From Photobacterium angustum (GTDB lineage: Bacteria > Pseudomonadota > Gammaproteobacteria > Enterobacterales > Vibrionaceae): a stretch of DNA of 64,000 nt. The number at the start of each line of letters is the position of its first letter. The stretch's first letter is position 1. The position numbers and the translations under genes are program-made. Location: NCBI RefSeq assembly GCF_003026365.1, contig NZ_PYOM01000026.1:1-64000 (forward strand). The letters run 5' to 3'. The notes beneath the pieces were generated by a model that worked only from the letters and a program-made list of their open reading frames with translations, was not told where the DNA came from and searched no databases. Shown here in pieces: positions 1 to 8,944 of the stretch.

Positions 1-10
1 GAGATATAGT

Positions 11-475
11 TTGAAAACAATAACTTTTTTTATTTTTTCTGTTTGTGTTTTTTTCTACTCAAATTATGTGACCTTAGACCATTATGGTAAAGATGGTGTG
101 TTTATATCTAAACTTCATGTCCACTCACAATCAAAAGGTTTATGGAATTCATTAATCAAATTGACTTTTGATCATGGTAATTACACGTCAGATGTTTACT
201 TAGAGGGAAGCGGTATAGATGAAATGGCTATATTCCGTGATAAAGGTAAAATTTTAAACTATGAGAATGGGTATTATACTCTTTACTCTGACGTAGAAAT
301 ATTGCAACAGGCTAAAGTTATTAACTTAAAAGAAGCAGAGTTATATACAAGACTGCTTTTTTCTTCAAAGCAAAACTTTAGTTATAAAAGTAAAATTATT
401 TATGAAGATAGAAATATTTTTATACTTGAAATAGGTAAAAACAAACATATTCACATGTTTATTAGGCAAGAGTAG
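11..475 (+). CDS. Hypothetical exported or membrane-anchored protein
   Basis: I do not recognise this 154-residue protein. It begins with a TTG codon preceded by GAGA at a spacing of six bases, so the gene is probably complete although it sits at the window edge. Residues 3-17 are hydrophobic and Phe-rich, like an uncleaved signal or anchor, and the rest is soluble and rich in Lys, Tyr and Ile, with a mixed beta-like pattern. There is no cysteine lipobox. It is followed by a long non-coding stretch with an insertion-sequence relic, which suggests an accessory region. Function unknown. Confidence 0.55.
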   Translation: MKTITFFIFSVCVFFYSNYVTLDHYGKDGVFISKLHVHSQSKGLWNSLIKLTFDHGNYTSDVYLEGSGIDEMAIFRDKGKILNYENGYYTLYSDVEILQQAKVINLKEAELYTRLLFSSKQNFSYKSKIIYEDRNIFILEIGKNKHIHMFIRQE

Positions 476-663
476 ATTTTCCTTTAATCAACTTATCTTT
501 AAAACATTACTCATTAGTGTGTATAAATATTGATTTGTAGCCTTATTTCATGTGAAGTAAAAATTAAACGATATCTCATTTTTAATAACTATATATTATT
601 CAGTGTGAGGTGTTTAATAGCAATTACCTTAGCAACGACTAAAAGAAAAAAAGGATAATTTTA

Positions 664-1060
664 GGTTCTGTCACAATCTTTAAGTTATTAAGTTAAGGTT
701 TACTTAATTTCTATTAACAATACCGAACGTTAAACTTTACAGGCTGCTACTTTCCTTTTGAAGTTATTCTTTAAACCATAGGTTATTAACTCACCTATAA
801 ACTATGTCATTATGAAATTGATAGATTTAGAGTTTAGCGTGGTGTAGTTGAGGATCACGCAACCATTTATCGTTAGGTTATCAAATTTACCCCGTATTAG
901 AGTAAAAAGCGCGATTTAGAAAGGAGCATATATCTGGTTCGTGACCACTGGATGAAACTTAAATGAATAAGAAATATGGACAATGTTGAAGCGAGAGCTG
1001 ATAGGTGTAGAAGGTCAGACTACTTTTGAATGATCTTATGCTCTCGCAGAATAATTATAT
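664..1060 (+). pseudogene. Decayed IS6/IS26-family transposase remnant
   Basis: The stretch from about 830 to 900 translates as RGVVEDHATIYR-stop-VIKFTP. This matches the conserved RGV..DH.TIYRWVIK.TP block of IS6-family transposases, with the Trp codon changed to TAG. At 945-959, in another frame, there is S-stop-P-LDET, the remnant of the S-W-R-(M)-DET catalytic motif. At about 664 the sequence GGTTCTGTCACA resembles an IS6-family terminal inverted repeat. No convincing right end is visible. Several stops and frame changes show it is dead. The family call is inferred from motif memory. Confidence 0.6.
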
Positions 1061-1103
1061 CTGGAGTATTGTCTGTTACACCTATAGTTTTTTTGCTATA
1101 GAA

Positions 1104-1535
1104 CTAACCATCGACGTTGTCTTCGGTTCGCTTTTTAGCCGAGTTTTCTGAAGTATACAAAGTTACGCCTATTCCCATAAATATAGCCATAACAGCAAAC
1201 CCAGAAATGTAGTCTCTAAAAATGTCTAAATTGCTAATATTTAATACATCTAACAGTTTAGGCGAACCTTTAACAGAGAGTATTGAGATAACAAGCATTA
1301 TATTAATTGTACATCCTATGAAAAGAGTAATAGCAGAAGAAACCTTCCAGTTAGAACCTCTATAAAATGCTAAGCCAATTAAATGAAAGATAAATAAAGG
1401 AATACTAAGGATTCCTAACATAATAAACTTATTAATTTCAATGACAGGAAAATCAAAAAAGGCTATAAAACCTAATATAAATACAAAAAATCCAGATACG
1501 ATAAAGAAAATTATTCCTATCCCATTACGAATCAT
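1104..1535 (-). CDS. Hypothetical four-helix membrane protein
   Basis: 143 residues with about four hydrophobic segments (roughly residues 5-27, 37-56, 66-90 and 108-128) and a charged C-terminal tail rich in Lys, Arg and Asp. Unrecognised. Its start overlaps the end of the upstream gene by 11 bases, so the two are probably translated together as an operon. The context (small membrane proteins next to an IS remnant) looks accessory. No function is proposed. Confidence 0.55.
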   Translation of the reverse strand: MIRNGIGIIFFIVSGFFVFILGFIAFFDFPVIEINKFIMLGILSIPLFIFHLIGLAFYRGSNWKVSSAITLFIGCTINIMLVISILSVKGSPKLLDVLNISNLDIFRDYISGFAVMAIFMGIGVTLYTSENSAKKRTEDNVDG

Positions 1536-1926
1536 AGATTAGTCTCTCGTGACCATTAGAAAAAAATTCATTTGCTTTTCGTCTAAATAGAAATAAAGTA
1601 ACTATTAAAAAGAAGACCAAGCTTGGAATCATTAGTGCTTTTGCGGGAGCAGTTGATAGCCCAATAATTAGTGATATGATTGACCATCCAACATACATTG
1701 TTCTTCCTCTTTTTTTTGCTTTTAGCATTAGAACAGCAGAAAGTAAGGTGATTAAGTGGCCTAGAATCATGAATATATATTGCAAGATCAGAGGCATGCT
1801 GCTTAACTCCATCACTTTAATTACTTCTGGGTTATCATAACTTAATGTAGTAGACGTTATAGCTATCAGGTTTATAATAATTAGAAAAAAACTGATAATA
1901 GTTATAGACTTTGGACGGCTTTTCAT
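1525..1926 (-). CDS. Hypothetical four-helix membrane protein, first of a pair
   Basis: 133 residues with about four membrane spans (roughly residues 7-27, 44-66, 75-93 and 96-113). The ATG is preceded by a strong AAGGAGAAG ribosome site, which fixes the start. It overlaps the following gene by 11 bases. Both proteins are similar in size and topology, so they may be partners or diverged copies, but I see no clear sequence identity between them. Unrecognised. Confidence 0.55.
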   Translation of the reverse strand: MKSRPKSITIISFFLIIINLIAITSTTLSYDNPEVIKVMELSSMPLILQYIFMILGHLITLLSAVLMLKAKKRGRTMYVGWSIISLIIGLSTAPAKALMIPSLVFFLIVTLFLFRRKANEFFSNGHERLIYDS

Positions 1927-2118
1927 TTCTTCTCCTTTGAGCCAATACAGCGCTTTAGTACAAACTAATCCCTAGGTTTGTTCAAGCCGTATCTTATTAA
2001 AAATAAATGTCTTCTTCCGCTAATTAATAGATTCTAAACGTATGGCACGAAAAAAGATTAAACAATAATAAAAGGCAATATTAATTGCCTTTATTTATAA
2101 TACCTAAATATCAATATA

Positions 2119-2260
2119 TTATTTAACTTTTTTCGTTTTGCAGTGACCATGACGACACATGGTCTTTTTCAAAACCTTATTACCAAATTACTTTTTCTTT
2201 TTTTGTTGTTTTACAGTGACCATGATAGCACTTAGTCTTTTTCACAACCTTATTACCCCA
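2119..2260 (-). repeat. Tandem duplication of about 72 bp, second unit out of frame
   Basis: Read on the minus strand, 2260-2189 encodes WGNKVVKKTKCYHGHCK and onward. 2188-2119 encodes FGNKVLKKTMCRHGHCK and onward, in the +1 frame, ending at its own TAA (2119-2121). The nucleotide units are alignable over nearly their whole length, with scattered substitutions. The Gly-His-Cys core is kept in both, so the second copy appears to have been coding until recently. Confidence 0.75.
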
Positions 2261-2395
2261 ACGATTATATTTAACTACTTTTCTTACATGCCCGTGATGT
2301 GAAATTTCTACTCTTTTATATGGTCTAGCACTTGAAAGTGGAGCACAACCCATTAAAGAAATTGAAAAAATAGCTAATATTAATGTCTTTTTCAT
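2180..2395 (-). CDS. Small cationic lipoprotein with broken C-terminal repeat
   Basis: 71 residues. Residues 1-17 form a signal peptide ending in a lipobox (LMGC, Cys17), so the mature protein would be a lipid-anchored peptide. The mature part is very basic and carries an HGH/CYHGHC pattern that could bind metal; that is inference. The last 24 codons are a repeat unit, and a second copy of the same unit lies immediately downstream in the +1 frame, cut off by a TAA stop. The reading frame therefore looks shortened by a one-base shift. No good ribosome site is visible before the ATG. Confidence 0.6.
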   Translation of the reverse strand: MKKTLILAIFSISLMGCAPLSSARPYKRVEISHHGHVRKVVKYNRWGNKVVKKTKCYHGHCKTTKKEKVIW

Positions 2396-2568
2396 ATATA
2401 TACTAAGTCATATTTTATAAATTTAACTTTGATTATTTTGATTTTTACAACAAATCAAAGCAGGTAAATGAGCCTGTTGCTCTCTTAGTATTACTAGAAA
2501 TAAATACGAAATATTAGAGCTCATGTTAACGACCCATTTCGTCAAAGAGGCTACGATTTATTTAGAGG

Positions 2569-2600
2569 AAAAGCCATTAGGTTCCTTTCTAATGGCTTTT
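2569..2600 (-). terminator. Intrinsic terminator of the beta-barrel gene
   Basis: A perfect 12-bp stem, AAAAGCCATTAG with CTAATGGCTTTT, and an 8-base loop, just downstream of the outer-membrane protein gene read on the minus strand. Confidence 0.8.
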
Positions 2601-2623
2601 GAGAGCTGACTCGTTATATATTT

Positions 2624-3193
2624 TTAGAAGTGGTAGGATACACTTGTTAAGAAGGTTGCTTCACCATCCATCTTAGCTTCTGAATAATCATCCTTAGCTT
2701 TTTGATCTTTCCATGAGTAAGCTAACTGAGTGCCAAGTGTCCAGTTATCAATATTATACTCAAGTCCTGTCTGTAAACCATACAGCATACCGTTAAGGTC
2801 ATCACCATCTTTATACCACTGGTAACCTGCATGAGCACCACCAGTAAGATTAATATTATTTGTTAATCCATAAACATAATCATATTGTGCCTGTAAAGTA
2901 TCAACGTCAGTCTTAGCATCATCACTATCATCTCCTTTAGCTTGAATTTCGCCGTGAGTGTAGCCCATTGTTAAACGATGATGATCGTTGATAGTTGCAC
3001 CACCATGAACGCCATAAACAGCATTGGTTTTAAAATCAGTTGTATATTTTGTGGTTTCGGTTACTTTTGCTTTTCCTCCAAAATTAACACCAGCATCTAC
3101 ACCAGCAAAATAATCAACCTTTGCTTCTGCGTGGGCAGCTGTTACTGCAAATGCTGATACTAGGATTGCTACAGGGGTTAGAATTTTTTTCAT
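2624..3193 (-). CDS. Small outer-membrane beta-barrel protein
   Basis: 189 residues. Residues 1-22 are a Sec signal peptide ending AHA. The mature protein alternates polar and hydrophobic residues in short strands and ends in Tyr-His-Phe, the terminal aromatic used for BAM-dependent insertion, so it is very probably an 8-stranded barrel of the OmpA/OmpX/OmpW-like size class. The repeated acidic Asp/Lys loops (GDDSDD, KDGDD) are likely surface loops. It stands alone with its own terminator. The exact family and any transport role cannot be read from the sequence. Confidence 0.75.
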   Translation of the reverse strand: MKKILTPVAILVSAFAVTAAHAEAKVDYFAGVDAGVNFGGKAKVTETTKYTTDFKTNAVYGVHGGATINDHHRLTMGYTHGEIQAKGDDSDDAKTDVDTLQAQYDYVYGLTNNINLTGGAHAGYQWYKDGDDLNGMLYGLQTGLEYNIDNWTLGTQLAYSWKDQKAKDDYSEAKMDGEATFLTSVSYHF

Positions 3194-3496
3194 TCTTGTT
3201 CACTCATAATTATTTAAATTTAATGCGCTCCAAATGCAGAGGTTACTGTAAAGGATTCGGAAAAGTAACGCGTGCCTTTGGAACGAGAGACAGAATAATA
3301 CGGAATAATTGGAATGCTAAGTGAATAGGGGTGATAAGTAGGGATGAAATATAAAGCTTTAGTATTCATATGGTTGTGTTGTTTTTTTTATTTATTTTTG
3401 TTTTTATTTTAGTTTTTTTCCTTGCTACTATGCGGCGGTAATCATCTTGCAATAGAAAGCGGTAGTGATGTTAAATAAAAACTACCGTGCTAACGG
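3194..3496. other. Intergenic region, promoter of the beta-barrel gene
   Basis: No gene is seen. It holds the leader of the beta-barrel gene and a strongly T-rich tract (about 3368-3420). A weak 5-bp hairpin next to the stop codon of the MATE gene may end that transcript. Confidence 0.4.
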
Positions 3497-4825
3497 TTAA
3501 ATCTTCCTGATTTTAATAATCATCCAACTGGTTAGAAGTAAACTACAAAAAGGTAATGCGACCCATACACCGTCAACGCCAAAAATGTGCGCGAAGGTAA
3601 AGATAAAAATAGAGATCAGGATTAACTTACCACCCGTCAATATAGATGCTTCTTTTGCCATATTAATTGATTGGAAGTAGGTCGCACCAATAAGTAATAA
3701 CCCTTCGAAAGGTAACCCCCAGAAATAAAGATGCACACCGTTTATAGCAACTGGTTGAAGCAGTTGATTATCACCTGCAAATAAATACACGACATAATCG
3801 GGTAAACTATAGAGGGTTGTGACGCCAATAAGTGCGACAGTAAGAATAACGGCAAAAGCAAGGTTTCGTGCTTTGATCACACGATTTTTTAAACCAGCAC
3901 CTGTATTAAAACTGGTGATCGGTTGTGTGCCTAATGCAATGCCTTCGAAAATTAAATAGAAGAAAGCCTCCGTGTAGCTCACGATGCCGTAGGCTGCGAC
4001 ATGAATCGGTTTACCGACCATTAAGAAAGCTTTGTTGTGCAAAATCAGTACGACAGAAAGGTACATGTACATGAGTAAACTTGATGTTCCGAGTTTTAAT
4101 ATTTGTAAACAGGTATCAAGTTTAAGTTTTAGGCTGTCCCAATGAATTCGTAGTGTCGATTTATCGCTAAAGAAATGTTGTAAACATAATATGCTGGTGG
4201 CGGCTTGAGATAGCATTGTGGCAATGGCTGCGCCTGTTAATCCCCAGGGGATCACCACAATAAATAGCCAGTCTAAGAAGATATTCAGCAGGCCACCGAA
4301 AATCATGATGTACGTTACACGTTTCGGTTGTCCATCATTACGTAATAGTGATGAAAATGCCATTGAGATGATGGCAAAGAAACCCATACTGAAGTACCAG
4401 AAGAGGTAATCTTCAGCCATTGATAGGATTTTTCCCTCAGCGCCAACCCATTGCAGTATATCAGTGCCTAATGTGACTCCTAATCCACAAATAATCATTG
4501 CAGCAATTAGGCATAAGCTGAATGCATTACCAACAATTTTTCTCGCTTCGTCTGTTTTATCTTCCCCTAGTTTTATCGAAACTAATGCCGATGCACCCAT
4601 ACCAATAAGAGCACCTATGGCGTAAAGAATGGAGCCAATCGGATAGCCAAGCATTATTGCTGCAAGCCCGTCTTCACCAATAAAGTGACCAACAAACATA
4701 CCATCGACAGCCACATAAATGCCTGTGACCAACATGGCAGCGATTGTTGGGAGTGTATAACGCCAAAATAAACGAAAAATAGAATCATCACGTAATGATA
4801 ACGGTTGAGAGGAAGAGACTGACAT
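3497..4825 (-). CDS. MATE-family efflux transporter
   Basis: 442 residues, the usual MATE length, with about 12 membrane helices arranged as two halves. The N-terminal half has the family pattern P-T-I-A-A-M followed by V-D-G-M-F-V-G-H-F-I-G, and the second half repeats it in the stretch around GIALGTQPITSFNTGAG, typical of the NorM/DinF/MepA superfamily. The family exports cationic drugs or metabolites using Na+ or H+ gradients across the inner membrane. The substrate cannot be predicted. It is transcribed alone; the start follows a GGAATG ribosome site. Confidence 0.85.
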   Translation of the reverse strand: MSVSSSQPLSLRDDSIFRLFWRYTLPTIAAMLVTGIYVAVDGMFVGHFIGEDGLAAIMLGYPIGSILYAIGALIGMGASALVSIKLGEDKTDEARKIVGNAFSLCLIAAMIICGLGVTLGTDILQWVGAEGKILSMAEDYLFWYFSMGFFAIISMAFSSLLRNDGQPKRVTYIMIFGGLLNIFLDWLFIVVIPWGLTGAAIATMLSQAATSILCLQHFFSDKSTLRIHWDSLKLKLDTCLQILKLGTSSLLMYMYLSVVLILHNKAFLMVGKPIHVAAYGIVSYTEAFFYLIFEGIALGTQPITSFNTGAGLKNRVIKARNLAFAVILTVALIGVTTLYSLPDYVVYLFAGDNQLLQPVAINGVHLYFWGLPFEGLLLIGATYFQSINMAKEASILTGGKLILISIFIFTFAHIFGVDGVWVALPFCSLLLTSWMIIKIRKI

Positions 4826-4937
4826 AAGAACATTCCGTGTATGGTGATAGAAGATATCACACTAAAAACCGATTAAGTTACATCATAGTTATTCGGTTAA
4901 ATTAAAATTTTGGCGCATTTTTAATCGGAATGGTGAG

Positions 4938-5579
4938 TTAGTCAATCTTATAAATTGCAGTTAAGAAGATATAACGTAAAACAGGGGATTGGTTATCATG
5001 ACGAACAAAAGGATGTTTAATAGACATACTGCCATTTATTAAATGAAAGCGTTGTTTTACCGATTCTGTAAAACTGCTCTCACTGTATTGAAGCTTGATT
5101 CCTGTTGCAGCATATTCAAGATGATTTTCAGGTAATTTACCAAGCCACCAAGCGGGGAGTTCCTTACTTGCTTTACTGCGATCAAACCAGTGATCTGCAA
5201 TCACCATTAGGTAGTGTTCACCATTAGTAGAAAAGTTACGTTGTACTTGCTCAATGGTACTAAGTAATGCATCTCTACGGGCTTTATTGGCACTAATGAA
5301 GTGATGAGCAATCACCCAGATATAAGACTGTTCGTGCTGTAGGCAATAGATAACTTGCGATGTATGTTGGCTTTTGTCTATGTGGATAATTTTGACGGGT
5401 GTATTTTGTTGTGCAAAATCAGTTGCAATACGGCGGCAAAGCGCTTTAGCTAAATGATCTTCTTGCATGCCTCGGCTATGAATCGTTGGGTAGTGTTGCT
5501 CACATAACAACATGCAATCATGAGCAAATTCTTCAACGCTCGTTGTTAAAATATCACTAAACAAATGAATGGCCTTCAT
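4938..5579 (-). CDS. Conserved hypothetical cytoplasmic protein
   Basis: 213 residues, no signal peptide or membrane span. His, Gln and Trp are frequent (for example VIAHHF, VIADHWFD, LPAWWLGKLP). I do not recognise the family. It lies between a MATE exporter and the MsrPQ pair, all on the minus strand, but has its own flanking spaces and a terminator upstream, so it is probably a single-gene unit. No function is proposed. Confidence 0.55.
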   Translation of the reverse strand: MKAIHLFSDILTTSVEEFAHDCMLLCEQHYPTIHSRGMQEDHLAKALCRRIATDFAQQNTPVKIIHIDKSQHTSQVIYCLQHEQSYIWVIAHHFISANKARRDALLSTIEQVQRNFSTNGEHYLMVIADHWFDRSKASKELPAWWLGKLPENHLEYAATGIKLQYSESSFTESVKQRFHLINGSMSIKHPFVRHDNQSPVLRYIFLTAIYKID

Positions 5580-5683
5580 GAAATAACATATACAACAACT
5601 AAAGATGTAAGAATTTTATCGTAGCATAAAACTCTGCAATGTCATGTAATACTTGAAGTTTTAATGATATATATAAAGTAGAT

Positions 5684-5722
5684 AAAAAAAGACCTGTACC
5701 AATTGGGATTTAGGTACAGGTT
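5684..5722 (-). terminator. Intrinsic terminator of msrPQ
   Basis: The stem AACCTGTACC/GGTACAGGTC, read on the minus strand, is followed by seven T residues, 48 bases after the msrQ stop. Confidence 0.85.
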
Positions 5723-5769
5723 ACTAGACAGTGAAAAGCATTCACTAAAATTAATAGGTGTTGTGTGGA

Positions 5770-6435
5770 TTAATTTGATGTCGTCGTTTTCTGACCTCTG
5801 TTGACACCAATGTGAGCTAATCCACGTTTAAATTTGTCTCTGCGACTTAATAAAAGAAAGCTTGCAATAAAGATATAGATGACCGGCTCGGTAATGCCAG
5901 ATTTGACAGACCATAAATAATGAATTGGGCTCAATATTAAAGCAAGGTATACCCAGTTATGAAATTTTTGCCAGCGTGCTCCCAATATACGTTGTAACTT
6001 CTGAGTAGAAGTCAAGGTCAATAATAATAAAATTAGCCAGCTAATTGCGCCAATAGCTAAATACGGACGTTGAGTGATTTCTTCACCGACTAAAGCCCAA
6101 TCAAAACCCAGGTCAAGCGAGACATAAACACTCAAGTGTAGCAATGCCCAAAAAAAGCTATATAAACCCAATACTCTCCGTGTTTTTACCAAAACCCCTT
6201 GTTTTAAGAACATAGCAATAGGGCTAATAAGTAATGTTATAAATAGTGTATTCAAGGCCGCTTTTCCGGTGAAATGTTCAATGTCCTTAACTGGATCGGC
6301 ACCAAAACCACCATTGAATGTTTGCAAAACTAATACAATAAGAAAGAATAAGCTAACGGCATGAATTATTACTTTAAGCCAAGTAATATGTTTAGGTTTT
6401 AGCTTTAAAAAACGCTTCTTTCTTTGAGATTTCAT
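5770..6435 (-). CDS. msrQ: MsrQ, haem-binding membrane subunit of the MsrPQ system
   Basis: 221 residues with six predicted helices, matching the YedZ/MsrQ family of ferric-reductase-like b-type haem proteins. It passes quinol-derived electrons to periplasmic MsrP for repair of methionine sulfoxide in envelope proteins. Visible haem-ligand-type histidines lie in helices (LLHLSVY, KFHNWVYLAL, SPIHYLWS). It starts two bases after the msrP stop, so the two are one operon ended by the hairpin at 5684-5722. A Lys/Arg-rich N-terminus faces the cytoplasm. Confidence 0.92.
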   Translation of the reverse strand: MKSQRKKRFLKLKPKHITWLKVIIHAVSLFFLIVLVLQTFNGGFGADPVKDIEHFTGKAALNTLFITLLISPIAMFLKQGVLVKTRRVLGLYSFFWALLHLSVYVSLDLGFDWALVGEEITQRPYLAIGAISWLILLLLTLTSTQKLQRILGARWQKFHNWVYLALILSPIHYLWSVKSGITEPVIYIFIASFLLLSRRDKFKRGLAHIGVNRGQKTTTSN

Positions 6436-6437
6436 TA

Positions 6438-7451
6438 TTAGTAGTTCCTTTTTAGATCCATGCCGTTATACAAACTCGCAACAGCATCCGCATAACCGTT
6501 AAACATAGTGGTAGGCTGACGTCGACTACTGAATATATTACCTTCTCCAATAAAGCGTTCACTGGCTTGACTCCAACGAGGATGATCGACTGTTGGGTTT
6601 ACATTGGCATAAAAGCCATATTCATCAGGCGCTAACATGTTCCATGTTGTTGGTGGCTGTTTGCCCGTTAAAGTAATGCGAACAATCGATTTAATGCTTT
6701 TGAAGCCATATTTCCAAGGTACGACTAAACGGAGTGGAGCGCCATTCTGTGGTGGGAGAGTTTTACCATATAATCCAACAGATATTAGTGTAAGAGGGGG
6801 TAGCGCTTCATCAAGCCGTAACCCTTCTACGTAAGGATAATCTATGCTGCCACCTAATGAGCGAGACGCTTGTCCAGGCATTTGCTTTGGATCATAGAGG
6901 GTCTGAAATGCGACATATTTCGCGCGACTAGTAGGATCGGCACGTTTAATAATATCGCTTAAGCTAAACCCAATCCACGGAACATTCATAGACCATGCTT
7001 CAACACAACGTAATCTGTAAATTCGCTCTTCTAATGGAAATAAAGAAAATAAGTCATCATAGTTGAGCGTTAAAGGCTTATTAACAAGGCCGTCAATATT
7101 TATTTGCCAAGTATTGGTAACGAACTTTTCAGCCCGAATAGCTGGTGATGATTTATCCGTACCAAACTCATAAAAATTATTATATTGAGTGATCTTATTT
7201 TCCGGTGTGAGTGACAGACTCGGATCAGATAACGGTGATTTTACAGTAGAAAGTGGACGACGGTTATCAATGGTTTTCTGATCGTCATTTGAGAACACAT
7301 CAAATATACCTGCCGTTGCATTTGAGGCTAACGGAAGACTTGTTGCTGCAATACCTAACTTTTTTAAAATATCGCGGCGTTGATGATAAATGGACTCTGG
7401 TGTGACATCATTTTCACTTAAATCCCATTTGTTTGTTCTCTTAATTAGCAT
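6438..7451 (-). CDS. msrP: MsrP, periplasmic methionine-sulfoxide reductase catalytic subunit
   Basis: 337 residues. This is a molybdopterin enzyme of the sulfite-oxidase fold that reduces both stereoisomers of protein methionine sulfoxide in the periplasm. The N-terminus has a twin-arginine segment (HQRRDILKKLGI) and a hydrophobic stretch ending near ATA, fitting Tat export. The molybdenum-ligand cysteine is Cys149 in YRLRCVEAW. Other conserved blocks are NGAPLRLVVPWKYGFKSIK and the C-terminal NPTVDHPRWSQA. It is the first gene of the msrPQ operon. Confidence 0.93.
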   Translation of the reverse strand: MLIKRTNKWDLSENDVTPESIYHQRRDILKKLGIAATSLPLASNATAGIFDVFSNDDQKTIDNRRPLSTVKSPLSDPSLSLTPENKITQYNNFYEFGTDKSSPAIRAEKFVTNTWQINIDGLVNKPLTLNYDDLFSLFPLEERIYRLRCVEAWSMNVPWIGFSLSDIIKRADPTSRAKYVAFQTLYDPKQMPGQASRSLGGSIDYPYVEGLRLDEALPPLTLISVGLYGKTLPPQNGAPLRLVVPWKYGFKSIKSIVRITLTGKQPPTTWNMLAPDEYGFYANVNPTVDHPRWSQASERFIGEGNIFSSRRQPTTMFNGYADAVASLYNGMDLKRNY

Positions 7452-7555
7452 AACGTTCCTATTATAATAATGTGTATAGGTAAGTAGACCTACCTATATC
7501 CAATTATCTTTCACAGACTCGTTAAAATTTTCAAATTAAATGTAAAAAACGATAA

Positions 7556-8338
7556 TTATTGTGTTTTGATTAGCATTAGTGAAAATAGAGACTCATCTGT
7601 ATTTGCTTGATTTCTTATATTTTTGATGTTTTTGACGAAATCTTTGTTGTGGCTACGAATACGATGATAGGTCTGTACTACAAGGATCACATCGTCATCA
7701 TTCAGTGGACGCATAGAAGCAAGGGCTGATAAAGCACACCTTATGATAAAAATATCAGTAATTAAATCATTAAAAACATCTTGCATTGACTCTGCTGGGA
7801 AGTCATTTAGATAAAACACATAGATAATATAGTTAATCCATACATGACTATTTTTTTCAAAGTAATCACGGTAATGGGTGTTAAAACCATGTTGTAGGAT
7901 AGTATTTTGTTTATCACTGTCACCGTTGGCTAAGCTTAATGCTTCAATTAATTGTTGATGCAAAGAATTAAAACGGTTGTAAGCTACTTTAAAGCTACGT
8001 GTTGACTCTAGGTTTACACGGAAATTAAAAAACTGAATCAGTAAACCTGCATATATATCTGCAGATGTACGTTGTTCTAAGAAGAGTTTTTCAAAATTAT
8101 TGTTGTTAATCTTTTCACAACATAATAGAAGGCGTTTATGTAACTCCTCCATATTGTTTTTATGAGGCTCAAGTAGTCGTAATGTCATTCCAATATAGAA
8201 AAGACGCTGCTCTAAGCTGATATTATTAATAAATAGGATATCAACGACAAATTGCTGCACCTCTGAGTACCAATTTGGACGAGTATAGTTATTAGCTTTA
8301 AATGCATCATCTGTGGTGTTTTCTTGATGAAATTGCAT
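7556..8338 (-). CDS. Conserved hypothetical helical protein
   Basis: 260 residues, predicted soluble and almost entirely alpha-helical, with many Asn, Leu and Phe residues. No signal peptide or known motif. I do not recognise it. The ATG lies 12 bases beyond the stop of a possible 58-codon frame (8350-8526), which may share its leader. The downstream neighbour is msrP, separated by about 100 bases, so co-transcription is possible but not shown. Confidence 0.55.
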   Translation of the reverse strand: MQFHQENTTDDAFKANNYTRPNWYSEVQQFVVDILFINNISLEQRLFYIGMTLRLLEPHKNNMEELHKRLLLCCEKINNNNFEKLFLEQRTSADIYAGLLIQFFNFRVNLESTRSFKVAYNRFNSLHQQLIEALSLANGDSDKQNTILQHGFNTHYRDYFEKNSHVWINYIIYVFYLNDFPAESMQDVFNDLITDIFIIRCALSALASMRPLNDDDVILVVQTYHRIRSHNKDFVKNIKNIRNQANTDESLFSLMLIKTQ

Positions 8339-8349
8339 TGATGCTGGAT

Positions 8350-8526
8350 TTAGGAGTATTTGTCTTGCTGCCTCAGGGCATGAGAGCGATAAATTATGCT
8401 CTTTTTTGTTACCACGAATAGTAGAGGTACGTGGGTATGATTAACATGTCTGCGATAGACGCTTATGCCCATGTTCTTTATGAACTTCGCATAAACCCGT
8501 TTCTTCTCTGAAAGGGCATACACCAT
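8350..8526 (-). CDS. Possible 58-residue basic small ORF or repeat-derived frame
   Basis: Minus-strand frame beginning MVYALSEKKRVY and ending LRQQDKYS, rich in Lys, Arg, His and Val. No ribosome site precedes the ATG. A second frame of the same strand is also open for about 40 codons and shows Cys and His spacing (GVCPFREETGLCEVH). Two open frames in an otherwise gene-free gap fit either a conserved leader or a dispersed repeat better than an ordinary gene. An AGAGC/GCTCT hairpin with a T-run (about 8384-8406, + strand) lies inside it. Confidence 0.25.
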   Translation of the reverse strand: MVYALSEKKRVYAKFIKNMGISVYRRHVNHTHVPLLFVVTKKSIIYRSHALRQQDKYS

Positions 8527-8944
8527 CGTTATTTAGTTTGATTTTGCATAATAAGGCGAAGTATCACCTTTTGTCCTCATGATTGCATCTGCAGATTTAA
8601 CCTTTAGCGCACTTTTTTGTGTCATAAATTGATAGGTTTATCTATCAATAGATATATCCCAACTGTGACAGCAGTGATCTTCGCATTTATCAGCAATGCA
8701 CGAAAAGTTATTGATGTATTCTGGGGTGATTATCGCTCTCATAATGTTTATTGAAATCAAATAAGATAAGTATCGATCATGTTATTGGCAATTCACGTTG
8801 ATGCAATAACTAATCGCTTATAATGATACTATTTTCACAGATAAAAAAAATAGTTCCAAAGGTTATCATTTTCAACTAACAACTTTTTAATTCGTTACGA
8901 TGTAAAATGATGTAAATAAATCATTTTGAATAGAGTACTTAAAC
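8527..8944. other. Intergenic region with one perfect hairpin
   Basis: No gene is seen. It contains an 8-bp perfect inverted repeat ATTGATAG-gtttat-CTATCAAT at 8628-8649, without a T-run, so it may be an operator or structured leader rather than a terminator. The 3' end carries the leader of the gene starting at 8945. Confidence 0.4.

Noticed and set aside
3121..3324. Plus-strand frame over the start of the beta-barrel gene
   Set aside because: It is antisense to the signal peptide and leader of that gene and has no independent coding signal.
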